A model generated the notes under the pieces. It did no database searches. It was not told the DNA's origin and saw only the letters and a list, made by a program, of their open reading frames with translations. Below, one piece after another: positions 43,911 through 55,717 of a stretch of 64,000 nt of DNA (positions are counted from its first letter, which is position 1; the number at the start of each line of letters is the position of its first letter). Made by a program: the position numbers and the translations under genes. Source of the stretch: Colias croceus (lineage: Eukaryota; Arthropoda; Insecta; Lepidoptera; Pieridae); NCBI RefSeq assembly GCF_905220415.1, contig NC_059539.1, positions 8,680,001-8,744,000 on the forward strand, read 5' to 3'.

Positions 43911-45560
43911 GTTTTTAACGCAGTTATCACTTGTTACTCCCTTGCTCTACTATCCTACGTACTGTGCTTTCAGAAACCCCTATAACAAACGAATTAAGAT
44001 GAATAAAATCAAATACCTAGTACTTACATTTAACATATTTATTTAGTAGCTTAAAACTATTTTTTTTTATGTCGGAGGCCAAGACTCACTTTGGGTACCT
44101 GCGCCACTCTAGTAAGTAGTAAGTAAGGATTCATAGTAGTTATATATATAGTATACTATACTAGTATAGTATACTATACCAACTATACTATTAATTAAGG
44201 CTGGTTGGATTGGATATAACTTCTTGACTCAAATTGTGCTGGTCGCACTATAAAAACTAGTTTTTGTTTTCATACAAATAACCTCCTTAGATTACAAAAT
44301 AAAAGACAGATGGAGCGTTGCCGAATAAACCGAATAATTTATCGTCATTTCCTTAAAGCTATATTGTGTCACAATCAACACAATATACAGATACATACAG
44401 TAAAGAAACTTCATACAAAACGTCCGAAATGGCTCACGCACACAAGCAAGCGTGTTTACGAGTATCGGGTAAGGGGGATCCTTGGGGGGATCGATAGTAG
44501 CGGGTGACACATCCACAGATTTTGAATGACAAAGATACGTAGTATAGAAAAAAGTTTAAAGTGATGTCAATTCACATTAAATAAATATCGATTGTTTCAG
44601 TTTGTAGCCCTTTAAAATAAAATAAAAAAAAATTATTGACAAAAGATTTTACATGTTGAAATATTGAAGTCTCTGACTCCCAAATCCTTTCAATAAATGT
44701 ATTTCTAAATACCGTATCTGACTACAAGTTTAAAATATACTAAGTATTTTTTAATTTCTATATACCTAGTACCTACACATGAGGTTTAAATCATGTTGAC
44801 ATATTTTCTACAGATGATAGCTACAAATAGTCACTATTAGGAGTCCAGTCTGTAGTCATAAAGATCGCATCTATTTTTTACACAATCTAGAAGAGCACAA
44901 AAATCTAAAAAAATGAAAACCTTAAAAAAATCTTGTTTAAATTTATGTGCATAATTACGTAAATATTAGGGAAGAAAAAGATAGATATAATAATTATTGT
45001 ATATTTATCGATACGTGAAGTCACCACTTTGTCAAGCACTAAGCCTGTCAAACTATTTTCTTTTTTATCCTAAAACAAAAAGGTGGGATCTAAGCACAGA
45101 CATCCAAATATATGTTTATATATCTGTGGATTTATGCTCTATAAGAAGGTTCTATGCTCGTATAATAATGATTTTAATTTATTTTTGCATATTTTGTGTT
45201 TTTTAATTTAATTTAATTTATCGTTTTAAAAATAATTTAGTAGGTATATAAGTATACAAGTATTGTTAATTCTAGTTTAAAATAATTATTGAATATATGT
45301 ATCATGCAAATATCAAGCATTATAAACAATTTAGGTACATTAAATAGCCTTCAGCCTTTATTTTGTAATCTAAGCCTTCAGCGTCCATAACAAAACAAAA
45401 TTTCGAAATATAGCACTGAAAAAAACGTACCTATTTACTCTTACAAGGTATATTTATTCGGATTGTTTCTTCTTGTAAATTCATATTTAGGCTACACCAT
45501 TTTTAATCTCAAAAGTACCACAAAATCATCTGTGAAAAAAAGCAAAGAGAAATATACAGG
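43911..45560. other. AT-rich spacer
   Basis: No gene supported. A local palindrome of ATATAGTATACTATACTAGT type is at 44139-44180. Short ORFs (e.g. 44310-44507 plus, 44292-44516 minus) oppose each other and show no domain. Confidence 0.35.
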
Positions 45561-45840
45561 CCGAATTGATTACCTCCTCCTTTATTTTTGAAGTCGGTTA
45601 AATATGAAAAAGGTAACAGCCTACAGCTAAAAATGTGCTAATTTCGTCGCACGGGCTTAGTTTCCTAACTGTATGTACCATGTATGTACGTATAGGTATA
45701 TCTGTCAACTGTGATTGTGTGCAGTCATTTCGCCGCTGCATATTGTACGTACACGGTGCTTCTGTGTGGGTGTTATGTTACCAGATATTGAAAATTTTCC
45801 CAAATTCCCCGACTACGGAAGAAAGAGGGTTATGTTTTTG

Positions 45841-46060
45841 AAATGAAATGAAATGAAATGAAATGAAATAAGTTTATTATGGACACATAAAAAAAGATAC
45901 AATTTAGTTAAGAAAAAAGGAACTTAAAAGATATAAGTACGTATGCCATAATTAGGCTAACCACTCAGTGTGTTGTTATTGACAGTAGATGTATTTCCGT
46001 TCAGACCTAAGATCATTAAGCAACTAACTTACTTAATGATCCAAGGTTCAGACTAAGGTA
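45841..46060 (-). mobile_element. 3' end of a minus-strand LINE with (ATTTC)n tail
   Basis: (GAAAT)n at 45841-45870 on plus followed by AAGTTTATTATGGACACA is the reverse of a non-LTR 3' UTR with a polymerase-slippage tail. No ORF. Confidence 0.55.
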
Positions 46061-46394
46061 TCCAACAATATGCAAGTAAAAATATAATTGAATCCATATA
46101 TATACTTTATAAATACACGTGATATAGGGGGGAGGGGGGAATTATTTATAAATACATAATATAATAAGTAAATGAATAATATGTGTATATATATATATAT
46201 ATATATTGTGTAATATTAAATTAATTTTTCGAGTGTATCTATGTATAATATTTCTTTGACGCGCCCTGCAGTATAAACCGCTGAACCGATTTTGATTTAT
46301 GAGGTGACATTGCAATCGTCTGAATTATTATGGTAGATAATGGTGTTAGTGACGTTGGCTACATAAATAAGCTGTCAGGGTTTAATTTTAATTT

Positions 46395-46515
46395 TTAAAT
46401 ATATATTTGTTTATGAAAACAAAACAAGAAATACAAACACTTAAATATAACTTAATCTAAGTACAATTGGCGGTCTTAACGCTCAGAGCGATTTCTTCCA
46501 GGCAACCGTTGATAC
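46395..46515 (-). mobile_element. LINE 3' UTR fragment
   Basis: TTGGCGGTCTTAACGCTCAG and CGATTTCTTCCAGGCAACCG in this orientation look like a common lepidopteran non-LTR 3' UTR on the minus strand. Compare the plus-strand '...GGTTGCCTGGAAGAGATGGC' in the LINE 3' UTR at 4340. Confidence 0.55.
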
Positions 46516-46590
46516 AATAGAGGAATAAATACATATATATTATGGGTAGTGCAATAATAACTATGATAAAGGATACACAATACACATACA

Positions 46591-46803
46591 TATTGTCATA
46601 AAAACTATATTGATAAAAGGGAATAGAGATTCAAATGTATACAGTAAATGTAAAAATAAACTAAAACATAATGTACGAGTTCGTACACATTGTGCATATT
46701 GTCATAAAAACTATATTGATAAAAGGGAATAGAGATTCAAATGTATACAGTAAATGTAAAAATAAACTAAAACATAATGTACGAGTTCGTACACATTATG
46801 TTA
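46591..46803 (+). repeat. 106-bp tandem duplication, nearly identical
   Basis: TATTGTCATAAAAACTATAT starts at 46591 and again at 46697; both copies end with the palindrome TGTACGAGTTCGTACA. Near identity suggests a very recent event or an assembly artefact. Confidence 0.9.
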
Positions 46804-47440
46804 CCGTAAAAGTGTCAACACCGTTATTTATAATTTTCATACATAGCTGAATGATACAGTTTTTATCGAAATGTAGCCATATCTCTTACGTGTTTGAAGG
46901 TATCACTACCGATTCTACAAACCTCATATTATTTTTATTGTTTCTTATTATTTAATGATTGTATTACAATAAAGTGTAATAAATAAATATATAAAATAAA
47001 CCTCATTATTTTATTTGGTTGTTGAAATATTTTCCTGTGCCCGTCTCTAATCTGATATTGTAAGTTGAATATGGATACATAGTATTCACACCGGAGTGAC
47101 TGTAAAGAAGTTTTTAGTTTTGCGTGACTAAAATAATGAATTGGACTAAGTGAGCGACTGACGGCGAGTGACGAGATATCAATCCCACCAAAAACATAAA
47201 TGTAAAAATTGGAGCCGAGTTCAATCGTTGACTTAATTTGCCAAAAAAAGAAATGAGATCTAAATGTTTGCCAAGTTCTGCAGACAGTCCAGAAATTTAT
47301 TTATAAAAGATGTATTAAGTTCTTAGGTTGACTGAAAACTCAATTGTTTTATTTTCCCTTAGAGAACAATGTTTATTCCAAAATATAACTTTTTTTAATT
47401 TGAATAATATAATTATTTTCACAAAGCAAACAACTAATGA

Positions 47441-47539
47441 CCTATTGAACCCCATAATTTGATGAGGCTAGTTTTACATACTGTTTATATTTTGTGAGGT
47501 TCTAAAAACTAGCCTCATCAAATTATGGGGTTCAATAGG
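47441..47539. mobile_element. Perfect 35-bp-arm hairpin, MITE-like
   Basis: CCTATTGAACCCCATAATTT (47441) and its complement (to 47539) pair without mismatch around a 29-nt loop. Confidence 0.8.
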
Positions 47540-48046
47540 TTTTCGTTGTTATTGATGGATTTCAAAATTTTTTTCGGCCACTGATTAGTTTTGATCTATT
47601 TTTTAAGACTAGTAAGGTGAATATACTATTTTAATGAATATTTTCTATTTTTTTAAACTTTTCCATTTTTCCATACAAACAAAATTAATGTCATTGAAAA
47701 AAATATTAAATACAAATAAATTCAGTATTTTCTGATTTTTTCCTTTGTACACTCACTATTACCTATTTGATTACAAAATTTGAACTTTCTAGGTCATCTG
47801 GAAGTGGGTTAGATTTTGTATATATGTATCTATAAGTCAGTCAGTCTTAAAAATTGCGATTTTTGGATATTAATATCTACGCAACTGTTTAATCTGTATT
47901 TATGGTTCTTGTTTATCTTGAGGTCCTCTTGATATGTACCATTAACATAAACATTTTTTTTGGATTACTAATTATACAATGTATCTCCAAATAGTTATTT
48001 AATAAAATAAAAAAAAATACTCAAAAGTTAAAATTGAACTCAGTGT

Positions 48047-48362
48047 ATATAAATTTATAAAGAATAGAAAAAAATTCAATCACGAGGCGGGACTCGAACC
48101 CTTTCGCGCCATTCCGGGGCGGATGCCTGACCAACTCAGCCACTCGTGACCCGCCAGAGCAATCTAATTTATTATGTATATTCTTTCAGTTTTATGTGTC
48201 TTAAGGGATACACCGCGCGCCATCTATTGAGATGATTAACAACCATCTCAACCAATATGAAGCACTTTTCAGTGAATACAATATTGTAACGATGGAACAC
48301 GACCTTTTTTTGTTGAATTTATATTTTTTGGTTTTATGGCATTCAAATGCTTTATAAATATA
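48047..48362 (-). mobile_element. tRNA-like SINE, copy 1
   Basis: On minus: A-box TGGCTGAGTTGGTCAGGC and B-box GGGTTCGAGTCCCGCC within a tRNA-like block (48160-48080). The tRNA-unrelated part (GATGGCGCGCGGTGTATCCC and on to GCATTTGAATGCCAT) is shared with 60490-60833 and 60834-61230. The far end matches the pre-insertion site of the I-like LINE. Confidence 0.75.
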
Positions 48363-49233
48363 AATTTATAGAGTAAAGAAATGAATTGAATAAAGTCGCT
48401 CAACTAGTAATTTAGACGCCTAATAGTCCATTGAAATGTTACATTTTTTAGGCCTAATCTCATTGTACGTACGTACGTACGTAGTACATAATATTAACTC
48501 AATGCCTAATCTTGAATTTTTTAGAGGACGCATGACAGGTTGTCTGGTAGAAATCACTTGTAAGTGATAAGACCGCGTTTTGTACATTGTTCCTTTGTGC
48601 TGTTTTCATCTGTGTTATTTTATTTGGTGTGCATGAAGAATTTATTATTATTATTTCTCTCTCCATAATACACGGGCACTACCAGAAGGAAGATACTCGG
48701 TCCTTTGGAAAGCTTACGTGGGGACACAGGTCCAACACGCAGAAGCCCTTTAGAGAATTTAATGTGTTGACTCTTTTTCGTAATAAATTATTTCTTATCG
48801 ATTGTTCTGCCATCTGTGATCGTATAAAGCAACTAATTGTTTTGGATACCGATAAGAGATGGCGCATTTTGAAAATAAAAACCCCAAATCTGTCATTGTA
48901 TGTCATTGTATGTAACTGTCCTACCCTCAGAGCAATAAACCTATAGAGTACTTGTATCGAGCGTATACAATTTACATATATTTGTTTCTCTCTATCTAAA
49001 GAAAACGTCGTATGAAAGAATGAGACAGCTATAGACAACAAGCTACGTTTCAACATAGTCATAGCACCATTTTTACTATAGGTACGTATTTAGATAGATA
49101 GAAGGTGATAGTGATGGATGTGCTTCAATCGATAAAATCGTGAATGTATTTTGCATTTACGGTTTCGTGAAATAATAAATAATAAAAAAACAAAACTTAT
49201 AATTAATTTCAGTTGAATACATTATTTGTTTAA
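48363..49233. other. Spacer with a short ORF and an (ACGT)n run
   Basis: (GTAC)n at 48465-48483. An ORF of 119 codons (48587-48946, plus) overlaps a 127-codon ORF on the other strand; neither shows a domain and I do not call a gene. Confidence 0.3.
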
Positions 49234-49406
49234 TCCTACGTATATAATAAATGCCAAATTATGCGAGAATGGATGTTACTCTTTCACTGCGGAACCGATT
49301 ACAATGAAATTTTGTACATACACACATAGGTTAGGTTTTATCCCGGAAATCCCACGTGAACGGGAACTGTGCAGGATTTTCTTTAAAAACGCGGGCGGAA
49401 AGCTAG
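49234..49406 (+). mobile_element. Non-autonomous Helitron
   Basis: 5' TCCTACGTATATAATAAATG, interior AACCGATTACAATGAAATTT, 3' GCGGGCGGAAAG + CTAG (49403-49406). Confidence 0.85.
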
Positions 49407-49572
49407 TATATTATAAAAGAAATTTTAAAACTTGAAATGTAATTTAAAATAAAGAAGGAAATGATGATAAAGTTAAAGGAGTGAGGAGAAAGGCACAGTC
49501 AGCATGAAGGAATCATGCAGCATTTTAACAAGTTAATAAAAGGACAGTCATAATGAAAACATTTTCCTAACA

Positions 49573-49735
49573 TCCTACTAATAAAGCGAAAGTTTGTGAG
49601 GATGGATGTTTGTTACTCTTTCACGCGAATACTACTAAACCGATTACAATGAAATTTGGAAAATTACTTTTGATCCCGTAAATCCAACAGGAATGGGAAC
49701 TATGCGGGTTTTACTTTGAAAACGCATGTATATTA
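49573..49735 (+). mobile_element. 3'-decayed Helitron of the same family
   Basis: TCCTACTAATAAAGCGAAAG ... AACCGATTACAATGAAATTT ... TATGCGGGTTTTACTTTGAA, matching 49234-49406 but losing the terminal hairpin after AACGC. Confidence 0.7.
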
Positions 49736-49869
49736 AGTATGTATTTCACTATTAGTTCCTCATCTATGAGAACTGTCATTTAATCAACCGTTTAATTTTC
49801 ACATAGTTACACATTTAAAGTAACTTATGTGTAAAAAATTTCAAAATAAAAATTCACTCTCTTTAATCA

Positions 49870-50700
49870 AATGTATTTATTATCTACAGGAACAAAAAAA
49901 AAACGTAAGCGTAAGATTGCACAATTCTTCTAGAGTATCCATCTTGATAACACGCAGGCTCGAAATGCAGTGAACACAATATAGCAAATTGTGGCGGCGT
50001 CCAATCAACTCATGTCTCATTATTTAGCTCTGAAAATCTAAAACAAAATGAATTTATTAATAATCTGAAAGAGAAATTAATAAACAACAAACGAAAACTA
50101 AAACACATAAGGCAAATAAAACAACCACGTGGTATGTTTTATTTTCCTGCGGTAAAAAATTTACATCTATTATTTGCAACAACAACTACATATAAATCTG
50201 ATATAAGAAACAAAATAAATAAATCAACGTTAATATGAAATAGATTTTTTGTCATAAATCGATAATATACGCTAGATGTGTTACAACACTACGGTGGTAA
50301 ACAAAATGCCAAACGTGATATTATTGTGACATTTTTTTTAAATTATTTCATTATTATTTTTTTTATTATTATTTATTCCACAACCCCATAAAGTGGGTAA
50401 ATGTTACAGTTACAACATAAAATTACAAAAAAGCGCTTGATAAAACCTTCAAATAGGTTTAAAACATAAATATTTATCAATTTGCTGAAAATCACTTACC
50501 GATGGAAAGATATTTTTACATTGTTTTTATCCAAAACTCCCATTCGACTAGTGATAGCCGGTTGCTAAACATACAATAGTTATTTTAGCACACTGACAAA
50601 TAAAAAGAAACACTGTACACTTTATATTTTCTAAATATTTCGTTAAAAACACTTGACGCACTGAGCCCACCAGCTGGTTGGAAAACAAACTGACTGCCGG
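49870..50700 (-). ncRNA. Possible small spliced transcript downstream of Kr-h1
   Basis: A consensus donor (CATCG|GTAAGT) lies at ~50498 and a consensus acceptor (TGTTTTAG) at ~50040, both on minus. The proposed first exon begins near a TCAGTT initiator-like site (~50688). The spliced product has only tiny ORFs: one of 23 codons (starting MGVLDKNNVKISFH) crosses the junction, another of 47 lies in the second exon. Evidence is two splice signals and an initiator only. Confidence 0.25.
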
Positions 50701-50915
50701 CGCGCTACGTTTGAAGACAGTGCAGATACTCTATCGCTATCTCAATCTGGCTTATGCTGTTATTGACTAAGAGTAAGTAGATTAGAAAATATGTATTTTG
50801 TTCTGTCTCAATATAAGAACTCTATAGGTTTATTGCTCTTAGGTCCTACCCCTGGCTCCATCTGTCTTTTATTTTGTAATCTTATGCCACAGACTAATAA
50901 TAATATACTACGTAT

Positions 50916-51067
50916 GGGCGTATTCAGAAAGAAAGCTTGAAACTTATAAGCGCTTATAAGCGCTTATAGGCGCTTGTCAGCGCTAGTAACCCGCGCAGGA
51001 AAATATATGAATATGACAAGCGCCGATAAGCGCTTATAAGTTTCAAGCTTTCTTTCTGAATACGCCC
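50916..51067. mobile_element. 152-bp palindromic MITE
   Basis: Ends GGGCGTATTCAGAAAGAAAG / complement with arms of ~45 bp (TTGAAACTTATAAGCGCTTA). TAT flanks both sides. The middle repeats AGCGCTTATA. Confidence 0.85.
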
Positions 51068-52055
51068 TATACAACTTAGGTCTGATGTCATTTTTTCGTT
51101 AAATGATAAAAAAAGTTAAATTGAACAATAAAAACTTAAGAATAAAAATATCTCTAATTTCTGAACATTTTCGCTTACAACTTTTTTGTTATAATAGGTA
51201 GTTCTAGGACAAAAAGTTGCTGAACAAAAGTTGTAGAGAATTTAATTTGCAACAAATAATTTTTATAATTTTTTTTATCAGTTATACAGGGTTACTTGTA
51301 AAACACCAGCAACCTCGCAGGACAAGATAGCTAGTAAGTAGTATGTAACAACATTTGTTCCAGCATTTTTTTAATATTGTTGTCAAACAAAGTTTAATTG
51401 TATAATAATTATCATAGCTTTGTCATAGAGTAGATACATAATAAATGTACAATAATTATTAACCTAACGCGGCTTCCACCCGCATTTATCTATAGGTATA
51501 TTATGTTTTAAAATCGGGACAGTAGTTCCCGCGTTCAAGCGAACAAACTCAGCTTTGTATATATTATATAATAGGTATATATGTATTAATAAAATAAAAA
51601 CTAACGAAAATTAAGCAATGCAGCCTTTATTTAAAGAATATAATATTGCATACCAAATGTAACAGATACATGACAATGTGAATGAAGGGTAAGATTTAAA
51701 GAAGCATACAAATATAATGTTTTAGGTAATTTTAGTGGCTTGCTAAACCTGAAATATTGACAATAACACACTATAATAATAAGAACTTAATTACATTACA
51801 CTTAAAAATGACACAAATGCATTCTAATATATAATTAGTCTTTTCAATGCAAACATTATGGCGGGTTTTTATTATGCCAAAATAACGTCCAGTACCTAGC
51901 TCAATAATACAAATTATTATCTAGTACATTTTACCTTACTCCTTAATACAAATAATTACGACTAATACTAATAACCACGCAGTCAAAAACAGCCTTTGAA
52001 TTTAAAATAAGCATTATTGAACTAAAATTAAACTATCAATTAAAGCTTAACATTG
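51068..52055 (-). other. Spacer and Kr-h1 3' UTR
   Basis: The right part is the 3' UTR of Kr-h1; an AATAAA on minus at 51631-51626 is ~425 bp past the stop. A Helitron-like scrap (GCGGCTTCCACCCGCA) is at ~51470. Confidence 0.4.
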
Positions 52056-53801
52056 CTATGAGGATTCTGCAGCTGCAGGTGCAAATTGTATCACTGATGT
52101 ATGACGGACTATCGGTGCAGGCTCTTCTATATGTGGAATAAGTTTGCGTTTCCTGGGTGGGAGAGACGAAGGCGCTAGCGTAAAATGATGATAAACCACC
52201 GGATCCGCGGGGGGCGACGGTGAGGGCGAAGGCGTCGGCGAAAACGCGTTCGGTGGAACAACAGAAGTTGGCAAAGCATTTGTACTCGATGTTGCCGTAG
52301 CACCCGGAGGAGAAGGCGGCGAGCTCGGCGGCGTGGGTGGCAACTGTTGTAAAGCCGCTTCGACTATATCGCACATCACGTTTCCATTTACTAGCGGGGC
52401 AGACGTTTGAGAGTTGGAACTTTGCGCGGAATCGGCACCATGTTCCTTATAAATATGCGCTTCCATTTGTTTTTTAGTATTAAAAGTACCATCACACACT
52501 GTGCAGCGGTAACAGCGTTCACCGAAATGTTGGAATCGATGCAATTTCAATACATGATTATATCCAAAGTCTCGCAAACATATTTCGCACGTGTAAGGCC
52601 GCTCACCGGTATGTGTACGCGAGTGTACTTTCAGTTGTTTAGAGCAAGTGAATCCCTTGCCACATCCGGGTGCTGGACATCTATAAGGCTTTTCTCCTGT
52701 ATGCGTTCGTAAATGTATCACTAATTGCCCCGATTGTATAAATGTCTTATGGCAATGCGGACAAGCGTGTGGTCGCTCCCCAGTATGAATGCGTGCGTGG
52801 CGATGTAATTTTCCCGAATGTTCAAAAGCAGCACCGCATACGCCGCATCGATACGGCCTTTCCTTCGTATGTATTCTTCGATGGACTTGAAGATTCTCCT
52901 TCACACTAAACATTTTGTGGCAATACTCGCATTCGAAAGGTCTTTCTCCGGTGTGTGTGCGGTAATGGCGCACTAGCCGAGCCGGTACAGCAAATGTCTT
53001 GTGACACACGTCGCACCGGTGAGCATCAGCAGCGACTCGGTGCGAACGTGTATGTGCTGTTAAAGCACTTCGAGTTGATAGAGTTAAGCCACATTCTCGA
53101 CATTGATGAATACGTTCTTCTTCACCTGCAGAATAATAAAAACCACAATTTAATTCATCACTCATAATAAAATACTTTTTCAATTAAATAATATAATAAA
53201 CGACCGTCACAGAACAATGTTTGTTGTGGATGTTAAACGCGATCAGGAATATCAGGATGCACAAGTGCGGGCTCGGAGGGAGGTGAAGGGGCGCGCGGAG
53301 TAAAGCGAAGTGAATGTCCTCAGCCGGCACGTGGAGGCCTGCACCGCGGTTTTGACGCGTCAAAACCGCGGTGCGCCTCCACGTGTTTGGGCCAGCGACC
53401 CCGTATCCGCGCTTTACTACACCCTTCGTCCCGCGCCCCGTAACTTCCATTACTTTCCCTACCATTTCGATTATAATTTCAAGGGAAATAGAATATAACA
53501 TTTTATGATTTTAAATATTTCACTTAAATTCAAAACACATCGCATTAAATGTTGATTAAATACAAATTTTCGAGAATTAAAAAATAACTGATTCGAAGTC
53601 TAAATAATAAAAGCAATACAGAAATACACAAACATTTAATATTATTATTATTTACTTATTTATTATAATCATTGCATTTTATACAATAAGGTAAACAACT
53701 ATTTAATATTTAATTCTAATAATTACGTCACAGGAAATTAGCAATTAATATTATTTGAGTAATAGATAAAAACTAATAAGATGAAGATGCTCACCTATCA
53801 T
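52056..53801 (-). CDS. Kr-h1: Krüppel homolog 1 (Kr-h1), juvenile hormone early-response zinc-finger factor
   Basis: Main exon 53165-52056 (369 aa from ATG 53165: MSDELNCGFYYSAGEEERIH). Eight C2H2 fingers span residues ~25-245: CRECGL, CDVCHK, CEYCHK, CGVCGA, CPHCHK, CPAPGCGK, CEICLR, CTVCDG. The linkers HTGERPF/HTKERPY and signatures FSVKENLQVHRRIH, FEHSGKLHRHARIH, FIQSGQLVIH, FTCSKQLKVH are those of Kr-h1. A P/S/T-rich region and the basic patch PPRKRKLIPHI follow. Inside the exon, TTCTGCAG|GTGAAG at 53126/53125 is a good acceptor; an upstream ATGATAG|GTGAGC (53801-53795) would splice to it in frame, giving an alternative start MIGEEERIH. Kr-h1 is induced by the JH-Met-SRC complex and represses metamorphic genes such as broad and E93. 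Confidence 0.93.
53328..53385. promoter_or_regulatory. Inverted pair of juvenile-hormone-response-like E-boxes
   Basis: CACGTGGAGGCCTGCACCGC (53328) runs into GGTTTTGACGCG; its near-exact complement follows (to CCTCCACGTG, ending 53385), centred on GACGCGTC (53354-53361). CACGTG is at 53328-53333 and 53380-53385. It lies 160-220 bp upstream of ATG 53165 and inside the intron of the alternative isoform. Known: in Bombyx the Kr-h1 JH response element (kJHRE) is bound by Met/SRC through a CACGTG E-box with flanking CTCC. Confidence 0.8.
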
Positions 53802-54727
53802 AATAAAAGTTGAATTTATAATCTTATACGTATAGTCCAATGGCGTCAATGTTGGCGTAGGTTGTGATCGAATATCAAACAACGAAACAAGCGTGCGTTC
53901 CACTGACGGTCCACGGCCGAATGCGGAATTCGCGAGCTAAAGCCACCGCGTTTGTCGTGTCCTCCGTTCTCCTCTACAACACTCACACATATACATCTCT
54001 GAATTGTTAACTTGATATAATATGCGCCTGTGTTCTGTGTATTATTGTGGTATTTAACTAAATTCGCTTGATGACAAATTATCTTCTATCAATTCAATAG
54101 CAAACATTTTAATTAATAAATTAACGGACCTATGTATTGCATTTAACAATTTAGATAAATATATTTGATTGAGTAAATACCTAGGAAAGGCATTGCCTAA
54201 AAGTAGAGCAAAGTTATTATAAAGATGATTTTATTTGCAAGAGCCCGAGCGGTTAGGTAGTACCTAGGTAGGTACCTAGGCATTTGGCAAGGCAAGTAAA
54301 TAAGGACTTGTCTTCGTCGCCAAGTCCTTATTTACAGTTTTAGCACAGAATAATAACTAGTACCTAGCTAGGTAGCTAGTTTTAGTAATTTAGGCATTAG
54401 GGTATAGTAGGTAGGTCTTATTCAAATTAATTAATGTACAAAAATATTTTTTTAGATAGGTACCTTATTGCACGACGATGCGAAGCATCAGAGAGTGCTT
54501 TACGATCTAAAAATTTTTTTCGCCTCATTTTTGCAGCTATTCTTATTATTATAGCCTTGTTAGTTCACGGAATCAAGATATTTTGCATACTATAATTGTC
54601 GAGATAATTTAATGGAGATTAATCCCATACTTTTTAAAAATTGATTTACTTCAATAGAATTGGAAAAAAACACCGAAATAGGTAGGTCAAAAAATTTTCC
54701 TGTCCGTCATGTGTGAAACCTGAAAAC
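53802..54727 (-). other. Putative 5' exon/promoter zone of Kr-h1 and spacer
   Basis: If the MIG isoform exists its 5' UTR starts here (53802-~54000, with GC-richer sequence near 53900-53960). A 15-bp perfect hairpin with a 10-nt loop is at 54296-54335. Clusters of TAGGTACCTA begin at ~54250. Confidence 0.35.
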
Positions 54728-55263
54728 TAGTGATGCAACGAATACGAATACGAATATTCGTATTCGCCGAATAGTAGACATTTACCGAATATTCGTATTC
54801 GGCGAATATACGAATTTTTAAAACGAATATTTTTTACGCAACTCTATTTACTACAAATTTAAAAATCGCGCGAAAAAATATGACGTGTTCAGAGACTGCT
54901 GATCCACTGGCCTTTTGGCGAGAAGATGTCCATTTTCCAAGTCAGAAAAACTCGCCCAACAATCTTTTTCACTGAAGCCATGTACAGTCGCTTCGGAAAG
55001 ACTTTTTTCAACGCCTGGAAACATCCAGACTGAAAAAAAAATCGCCTAAAACCAGAAAATCTACGAATTTTATGTTTTTTAAATAAAAATTTGCCTATTG
55101 TAAATTTTAATTATTAGAAGAGTAAACATTCATTAAATAAATAAGTCTTTTATTACCAAGGCTAGATATTCGTATTCGTATTCGTATTCGTATTCGCCGA
55201 ATAGTAGGTTTGATATTCGTATTCGTATTCGTATTCATAAAAGTAGTATTCGTTGCATCACTA
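54728..55263 (+). mobile_element. hAT element relic with 8-bp target duplication
   Basis: CTGAAAAC flanks both sides (54720-54727, 55264-55271). Terminal repeats TAGTGATGCAACGAATAC / complement, subterminal (ATTCGT)n. Inside (54890-55090), frames give the hAT dimerisation domain: DPLAFWREDVHFPS and CTVASERLFSTPGNIQTEKK, then after a one-base shift RLKPENLRILCFLNKNLPIV. Only this C-terminal ~70 aa remains. Confidence 0.9.
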
Positions 55264-55717
55264 CTGAAAACACTATAACTTGTGAAAAAATCCATCATTT
55301 GAGTTAAATTTTTTTTTAAATATTCTAATCGACGATTGTTATAGGTCACTGAATGCGAATGATTAATTAATTCAGTGTCGTTTAATTGCAATTAATAAAA
55401 AACGAAAACTACAAGACTGTATATCTATATACGGTATAGGTACCTACCTACATTTTTTTTTTTTATATTTCATAATTAAATGAGCATTATGAGTCGTGCA
55501 CTTTTGGATTTTCCAAATAATTTAAAAATACACTCGCATTGTAAAATAAACACAAATAATATTGTGATAATAATAATAACCCAGTACTTATGCCACACAA
55601 ATGTATATTGTATACGTATATAACATCTGTATTAATACGATAGACGACCGCGGGCTTTGTTGAAGGTTGGAGGGGCAGCGGGTAGCGGGCGCGGCGGCGA
55701 CGGAAGGGGAACTCGAA

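Noticed and set aside
48080..48160. A true tRNA gene
   Set aside because: A- and B-boxes are present but the sequence does not fold as a cloverleaf with a clear anticodon arm, and it is repeated with 200 bp of attached sequence, so it is a SINE.
48587..49062. Overlapping 119- and 127-codon ORFs on opposite strands
   Set aside because: No domain, no splice context and no way to prefer a strand.
53184..53501. 105-codon minus and 62-codon plus ORFs upstream of Kr-h1
   Set aside because: They cross the palindromic E-box module, and the similar peptides on the two strands come from the palindrome itself.
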